In this document: piece after piece, positions 58,101-64,000 of the stretch | Numbering within the stretch: position 1 is the first letter of the stretch | Layout of the letters: each line of letters begins with the position of its first letter | Assembly (NCBI GenBank): GCA_928212115.1 | Contig: CAKMRJ010005523.1 | Coordinates: 100,241,949 to 100,305,948 of the forward strand | DNA: 64,000 bases | From: Lactuca virosa | Lineage: Eukaryota > Streptophyta > Magnoliopsida > Asterales > Asteraceae | Direction: 5' to 3' | The notes under the pieces: generated by a model | What the model was told of the DNA's origin: nothing | The model's input: the letters and a program-made list of their open reading frames with translations, nothing else | The model's database searches: none | Program-made: the position numbers and the translations under genes

Positions 58101-58760
58101 ACCTACGCGATCAGAATCAGCATATACTTCCTTTAAGCTTTCTCTCTATTCTTTGATTCTTAAAACATCAACATGTGACCCAGTCACATCATGTAATGAG
58201 GATCTTAGAATAGAAACTTAACAGAGTTAGATAATGGGCTCTACCTAAAGTAGAGTCAGACTTATTGACTTTAACATCCTTAGGTAAACTTGGCAGCTTT
58301 GCAATCAACGCCCCTTCCTTTGGCAAAATAAACATATGGACCCTTTGGTAATGGGACTATCTCAGACTTAGCCTTTTCTTCTTACCATTGGTCAACCGGG
58401 TTGACTATGGCCAATCCCTTTCCATTGGGGGAAGAGAATGCTTTTTCTGGATTTCCAGTGTCACCATTGTCACTGTCCATAAGTTTTTGGAAGTTGATCT
58501 TCTAATCAAATTTGCTTTTACTATCGTTCCCAATCATTGCTGATTCAGCAGCACCAAGCAATAGATATGATCATAAGGTTCATGTCATAGTCTGTTTCAT
58601 AGTAGTCCCAAAGGAACTCACTATGTGACTTAGAAAGTGATTGAACATCCAACTTTCTCAAGACTTTGACACCCAACTCTCCCAGCTTGTCAATATGTGA
58701 CTTCATCTCTAAGATGTGATCACACATAGACCTTGCTTGCCATTAGGGCTTGAGTGACCT
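58101..58760 (-). pseudogene. Element I gag remnant
   Basis: Minus-strand 58727-58545 reads MCDHILEMKSHIDKLGELGV, which fits the copia gag segment V-EHV-KM--YI--L--LG, followed by LSKSHSEFLWDYYETDYDMN. Further left is a decayed linker. The zinc knuckle is not recognisable. The N-terminal part of gag, to the right, is not readable. Confidence 0.65.
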
Positions 58761-60337
58761 TGAACTTGTGGGTTAGGGAGAATAATTGGAGGGGAGGAGG
58801 GGAGGAAGTAAAGTTCCAAGAGATTTGGGAAGATCATAGATGTCTAAACTAGACATCTTTTGGGAGATATTCAAGATAGTTGATCTAAAGTCCTTAATAT
58901 AACACACCAATATGAAATATTAAGGCTAGGATCAACAACACCTATTTATAACTGGAAGAGGGATGCCGTAATCCGAGTATAAAATAGTTTGAAGGTAGGT
59001 AAATGACGATTTACCAATTTCCACCATGAAAAACAAAATAATGTAATTAGGTTTTTAATTGGATTTGAAACTCCTAGATCTTTTGAGATTCATTGAACTT
59101 TTCAATGGCATGTTTCAATCTCGAGTGTGCCCTTCAGGTTTTGTGACTGGGATGCCGAGGATCACAAAACAAGGTGTGAAAGTAACCATGCAATATTACT
59201 TGGTACCCTTAATATTTACCACTCAATCGATGTGCCGGTTAACCACACGAGCTCCACCGATATAATGATAAATATTAAGTTACCTTTGCCTACTTTGTTA
59301 AATCCAGGTTAGTGTGCCGGTTAACCACACACGCTCCACTAACGGTTTTAAACAAAGTGCAAAGTGTAATTTCATGGATTAGCACCTTATTCACATTTTC
59401 TAAGTAACTAAGATTGGGAATTTATAAGTGTTTAGTTACTTAGTATTTATCATTAATACTTTTAATGAAGGGAGAATTATAGTCCTTGTCCTACCCGTTC
59501 GGCTAACGACCCTCCACCAGTCAAGGAAGCGGTGGGTGAGAGTGGACACCCATTAAACTGCCATTTTATAGGCAGACAGTAACCTTATATACCCCCTTAT
59601 AGACCGGCTTCGTGAATGAGGCCTACTAACGGTAAGACTGACTTGCTCTTATACATATATTTATTATTAACTTATAATACTATAAAGTATAAGGGTTGAA
59701 TTTTAACTTTAAAATTCTAAGGGCTAACTTGGAATTAAAGTATTCATGGGGAAAACTTTACAAATTCCAAAACTTGAGGGCAAGTTTTGAAAATATTCAA
59801 AACTAATTAATTCCATAACTTATGTGTTTTAAAGTAGTTTTAATTAAAAAAAAACTCTTCAAGTTCCATAACTTGAGGACAAGTTATGGAAGACTTTAAA
59901 CTAATAAAAGAATGTAACTTTTCTTTATTTTGTAACTTATGGAACTAATTAAGGTTACACATTTTATCATTTAATGAAGTGACTCTTGAACCTCCATAAC
60001 TTGAGGACAAGTTATGGAGTCATAAAAACCATTTAATGAGGACAAGACTCTTCATTTTTGTAACCATTGCCAACTTTTTTTGAGTTTTATGAAACTTAAA
60101 TGTGACTTTTCATATAACTTGAGGACAAGTTACAACAAAAACACATTTTAGAATCAACTCTTAGATTAAAATGGATTGAAAACACATAATCAATTAACTT
60201 TTCTATTATCTTTAATAAACTCATATGAACAAAGATAATTCACATCAATTTTTTTTTCAAGTAATTAGCATAACTTTTAAACTAATACAATTCGATTTTT
60301 CAGCTAATTTTGCAAGTATAACAGAAACAAAAGCCTT
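58761..60337 (-). other. Element I leader and 5' region
   Basis: Non-coding. It contains two copies of TGTGCCGGTTAACCACAC (59231-59248 and 59313-59330), each with a GGTTAACC palindrome flanked by GTG and CAC. Further to the right it has four AACTTGAGGACAAGTT hairpins (59768-60134). It lies between gag and PBS on the minus strand, where RNA signals for packaging would be expected. Confidence 0.65.
59768..60134 (-). repeat. Four hairpin repeats in element I leader
   Basis: Inverted repeats with a four-base loop: CAAAACTTG-AGGG-CAAGTTTTG (about 59772), CCATAACTTG-AGGA-CAAGTTATGG (about 59864 and again about 59993), and TAACTTG-AGGA-CAAGTTA (about 60116). The first differs from the others in both arms at the same pair (A-T against T-A), so pairing is preserved. 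Spacing is about 90-130 bp. Confidence 0.92.
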
Positions 60338-60351
60338 GGCTCTGATACCAC
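60338..60351 (-). other. Element I primer-binding site (initiator tRNA-Met)
   Basis: Minus-strand GTGGTATCAGAGCC directly after the 5' LTR end. Confidence 0.93.
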
Positions 60352-61114
60352 TGATGGGTTTTGCGCATTCTAACACTCCTAAGTGTACATGCAACCCTAA
60401 ATACCTTGGATCTATGTTTTCTCTATTATACATGTAATTATGAACTTTCCAAGGTATTACCCTATCTAGCATACAATACTTGATACTTGGGTAATCAATG
60501 GATAGAATACATACCTTTGTTTGATGTGTAGCTTGTCTCCATGAAGCTTGAGTGCCTAGTGCCCCAAGTGTGACACCTCAAATGGTTCACACAACACCAA
60601 ATGCACATGGAATGACTTGAGAGAAATGGAACACTCCTTGAAATCGTCTAGCCCTCATATTCGCACATTAGTGCACGATTTCTTGAGCCATGGGATTCTT
60701 TGATATGGTGGCTATTAGGGTTACACCATGTAACTCATAACTTTACCCATTTCTTATGCTCCATGGATTTTAACCTCCATGGAGTATCCATGGGTCACCT
60801 CATGGACTTAGTCCAACATAAGGAATCTTGGATCACAAGCCCACATATATAAGAATGAATGATTTACACAATCAACCCATATATTTAATTAGTCTCCTTT
60901 TGATCACTTAATTAATTCCAAATTAATTCTTGATCAATACTAATTAAATAACCTTATTAATATATTAGAACTTATAATATATTAACCAACCTTAAGTGTT
61001 ATTTCTCTCATTATAGTCTATCCAAATGCATGATGCCATGCAACCCAAATGGACCATGCCGGGTCGGGTCAAGTCTTACCAATTATAGTTATGGACTTAG
61101 ACACTAATCCAACA
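60352..61114 (-). repeat. Element I 5' LTR
   Basis: 763 bp copy of 53668-54429 with the same ends. Confidence 0.95.
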
Positions 61115-61119
61115 CTTCT
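61115..61119. repeat. Target-site duplication of element I, right
   Basis: CTTCT matching 53663-53667. Confidence 0.92.
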
Positions 61120-62838
61120 CACTCTGAATATCTTGAAAATTTTTAGTGGTATCTTGAATGTATGGCAGACAATGTGTGTATCCTCAATGAGACAACAGAA
61201 GCACAGGTGCAAAAACTTAAGGTCACCATTGAAGACATTATTGGCACAGCTGCATACATCAAGGGACAAGTCATTCATAACTTGCGACGGATTGAAACTC
61301 TAGATTCGAAGATTCAAAAGACCATCGAAGATCATCTATCTTCAATGTATCAAAAGATTGATGATTTTCTTCAGTCTTTATCGAATCTCGATTCTGTCTA
61401 TGAAGCCAAATTAGATCATTTGTGGAATCATGTCACTGCTCAAGACCGGTACATTTCCACTCTTGAGTAGTCCAATGTAGGACTCTCTAAAGCTTCTGCA
61501 TCATCCTCCACCTTTCCCTTCAAGAATTTAGTGAACATGTTCAACGTCAATTGGATTCATTATGGTCTGACATTGCAAATCTCTCAAAAATACAATTCCC
61601 ATAAAGACAATAACTACTCAGGTGAAATATCTTCTCTTCAGAAGATTGTTCAGTTGCTAGTCAATGAAGTCAAGGCTATCAAGACACACTCTTCTTCTTC
61701 TGAGATACGTGAACTTTAGCAAAAAGTTGCCTGAACTGATTTCAAGCTAGACTTGATCTTGGAAAAGTTATCTGGTTCAAATGACAGGCCACCTGAACCA
61801 AAGGGGGAAAAGGTCAACATGTCCAGATCAATTCAGTCTCCTATCATACATCAAATTCCAGACTCACCAAATGAGTTTGAGAAAAGGAGACAAGAGAAAC
61901 TAGAGTCACTCGACAAAATGGCTGATGATGCACGATTAAAAGCTCCAAAGAACAGAGCAAAGATGGCAGCGAAAGAAAAGGAACTCCTTCGGCAGCAAGG
62001 GATCAAGGATGCATCTCTAAAAGTTCAAGAAGGAAAGATATTTAGATCACCAAACCTATAACCAAATCAGCACAAATCGCTCAACCAAAGCTTCCTCAAA
62101 CAGATCCTAAGGACAGAGGAAAACAGAAGATTGTCTTCAGGTCTAAGAAGGAGTTAGCTAAAGAAGCTTAAATGGAAATAGATGAAGAGTTAGCTAAGCA
62201 ACATAAGGCTAAAGAGTTAAAGTCTAAACAAGAGGTGCTTTTCAAAAAGAAATCTTCATAGATCTCTCCTGAAGAAAGGAACACATAGCACGATGAACAT
62301 TTCCGAGCACCATCTCCTAAAAGAACCATCTTCCTCAATCCTGATATAGATTCTTATCAGAAGATCACGGTCATCAAGCCCATAAATTTCTTCACACCTC
62401 CTTCAGAACTTACTAAAGAAAACTGGGATATTCTGACACCCCCGAATGGTATGACGTTCAATTTATGGCCTAGTGTAATTTATCCATTTGAGCCTGACGT
62501 AGACATTGAAGAGGTAAAGTAAAGTTTCTTCCTGAAGAAACCAATTCAAGTTGTCTCTGTATGGTCAAAGTTCAAGATTGATTCAATTAGCAAAATTAAC
62601 ATACGGGAATTTAGAAATATGCCATATGCATTCTTTCAAGGAAAAAGGATAGACAACTTTGAATTCATGTTTTCTGAAACTGATTTCCCTAGAATAAATC
62701 AAGCTGATATCAGATCATTGATCATTTGGTTGAAGCAGAGGGCAAGTACCAATAAAGCTTATGTAGATGTCCTACAACACCTAAGGCAATATGTACTTGA
62801 CGTAGTTATTGATTTTAGTGTTGACTGGGGAATTGGAC
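61120..62838 (+). pseudogene. Extra retroelement ORF, second part
   Basis: Continues the ORF from 53667. Across the insertion one frame reads GIEEILFHTSS on the left and HSEYLENF on the right. Then come a helical stretch MADNVCILNETTEAQVQKLK, IKGQVIHNLRRIETLDSKIQ and SSMYQKIDDFLQSLSNLDSV, likely coiled coil; a linker; a basic NEFEKRRQEKLESLDKMADD with KAPKNRAKMAAKEKELLRQQ; and, after frame changes, FFTPPSELTKENWDILTPP, VVSVWSKFKIDSISKINIRE and ITADFPRINQADIRSLIIWL-type sequence ending VVIDFSVDWGIG. Stops lie near 61468, 61717, 62059 and others. The true end was removed or interrupted by element H at 62839. Confidence 0.55.
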
Positions 62839-64000
62839 TGTAACAAACCGTCATTTCAAACCTATGTAATAATGTAGGTCAATGTGTAGTTCTTTTTAAA
62901 ACAATAAAGAAAATTTTTAGCATATTGTGTATATTTACATAATTGACCCTCAAAAATAAATTATTAAACAATCTCGATTGGGATCAACCAAGTGATAGAG
63001 ATAGTAACAAGGTTTCCAAAAACATAAAGAACACTAAAATCCGAGTTATAACGAAGAAGTTATGACCAATCGAAGATCCACGACAAAACCGCAAAACATT
63101 GTTCAGTGTAAAAACAGAATTTTCAATAAAAGGCTTTTTAGCCATAACAATCTAAATGAAACTTGTAGTTTATGTTAAACCGAGAACTTTCATAAAAAGA
63201 ACGGCAAAATCTGACTTCGTATGAGGAAATTACGATTTTTCTAAGTTTTAGTATAGTAGTGTACAACTAAAAACTCGAAATAAAGATCGAGTGATTTTTA
63301 GCCAATACAACCTAAATGAGAATTGAAGGTCTCGTCAATAGTAGTACAACGGTAAAAAGACAGACAAAAACGGACGTCGGATGAAGAAGTTATGAATTTT
63401 TAACGGATTTCCTGTCTCGGTCTGTTCAAAATAATAATATTAAAAATAAAATCAAAATTAGCCAACTAAGTCTAAAAAAAAGTCGTAGAGTATAATTTTA
63501 CCTACGCGTGCATATAAAGAACGTCGAAAACGGAGCTTGTATGCGAAAGTTATGATTTTCGCAAGTTTTTTGGCACAAAAATCGAGAAATGTTAAAACCG
63601 GGAATTTTTGCATGGCTGACTTTTGGCCACGTTACCTCGTATGCGAGGCCTCCACCTGTCACCTTCTGATTGGACCGAAGTCCTCCGTGTTTCATTCTGA
63701 TTGGACCGCAGCCGAGGTCCAGTAGGCAGCCGACACCCTTGCAAGACCACACCCCTCAGACACCCCTCGGACACGCACCCTCTTCCCATTCGACCGAAGC
63801 TCGGTCCACTCCGAAGCCAACACAACCGAGCCAGCTGTCTTAAGCGAGCTTCTTCCTTCGCCACCTGTCTGAACACGCGGCAACCTCCCACAGCTTCGGA
63901 TCCGAGGCTTCGGCCTATATAAGCCATGCGAGATCTCTCGGATTTAAGGCATTTCTTTCACCACTTTTCATCCTTTTCACCCCTTTCACTTCCTTAAGCT
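62839..64000 (+). mobile_element. Element H: start of a G-family LTR, cut by window end
   Basis: Begins TGTAACAAACCG inside the extra ORF. From about 62990 it aligns with element G (41095 onward): AGTAACAAGGTTTCCAAAAA, then the four GAAGTTATGA-type modules (63040-63560), a GC-rich stretch with TGATTGGACCG repeats and a TATA box. It has about 120 bp near its start that G lacks. It continues past the window, so whether it is a solo LTR or a full element cannot be seen. Confidence 0.8.
63914..63923 (+). promoter_or_regulatory. TATA box, element H LTR
   Basis: CTATATAAGC in CGGCCTATATAAGCCATGCG, followed by TTTCACC-type pyrimidine-rich sequence as in element G. Confidence 0.65.

Larger units (their letters stand above)
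53668..61114 (-). mobile_element. Element I: Ty1/copia retrotransposon with decayed interior
   Basis: Complete-ended minus-strand element of 7,447 bp with duplication CTTCT, inserted in the extra ORF. LTRs are 53668-54429 and 60352-61114, with initiator-Met PBS (TGGTATCAGAGCC) beside the right LTR and a polypurine tract beside the left. LTRs are nearly identical by eye, yet the pol and gag between are heavily decayed. The LTR ends and order resemble element D. A young insertion with an already dead interior suggests movement by enzymes from a related element. Confidence 0.93.

Noticed and set aside
41044..64000. G and H as the two LTRs of one large element
   Set aside because: G has its own CAATA duplication on both sides and F integrase resumes after it, so it is a separate solo LTR.

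Overview
The window reads as plant nuclear DNA, AT-rich, made almost entirely of nested LTR retrotransposons. I see no intact host gene, no rRNA or tRNA gene and no bacterial-style operon. All recognisable coding sequence is retroelement gag, protease (PR), integrase (IN), reverse transcriptase (RT), RNase H or an extra ORF, nearly always broken by stops, frameshifts or deletions. LTRs dense in ACTCGCCGAGT palindromes remind me, from memory only, of lettuce (Lactuca, Asteraceae). The plant assignment is firm; the genus is tentative.

Layout. 1-4033: old flank with a minus-strand Ty1/copia RT relic, a CA/TA microsatellite and a plus-strand PBS/gag-start relic of a Ty3/gypsy (Tat-like) element. 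4034-21792, element A: minus-strand Athila-like Ty3/gypsy with 3' LTR, PPT, env-like relic, IN end, RT, PR, gag, PBS and a truncated 5' LTR. Its gag is split by 13309-20954, element B: a complete-ended minus-strand Tekay-like chromovirus (TSD ACATT) that has lost RT, RNase H and most of IN. 21793-23202, element C: LTR plus IN/chromodomain end of another Tekay-like element, inserted in the A LTR. 23203 to about 37740, element D: minus-strand copia, inserted in C and cut off in gag. It is split by 27872-36943, element E: a plus-strand, gag-only, Tekay-derived element (TSD ACTAG). About 37741-47047, element F: plus-strand SIRE/Maximus-like copia, cut off at its 5' end and interrupted by 41044-44490, element G, a 3.4 kb solo LTR (TSD CAATA). 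47049-52049: AT-rich repeats and a long repeat-rich leader without a convincing gene. 52050-62838: an extra, env-position ORF carrying a basic nuclear-localisation-like stretch, split by 53668-61114, element I: a minus-strand copia with near-identical LTRs (TSD CTTCT). 62839-64000, element H: the start of another LTR of the G family, running off the window.

The insertions give a relative chronology: A before B and C; C before D; D before E; F before G; extra ORF before I and H. The most interesting signals are non-coding. (1) Several unrelated families carry arrays of short hairpins whose stems vary in sequence but stay paired: E LTR and interior, B LTRs with a UUCG loop, the I leader, and the G LTR. 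(2) B, C and E share a conserved LTR core near the LTR end. (3) B and E share a leader with a matching candidate intron of 796 and 799 nt and a conserved block of about 100 bp; E carries a second copy of that block near its 3' end where pol should be. (4) E retains gag and the last seven codons of pol but nothing recognisable between them, a gag-only (TR-GAG/LARD-like) architecture.
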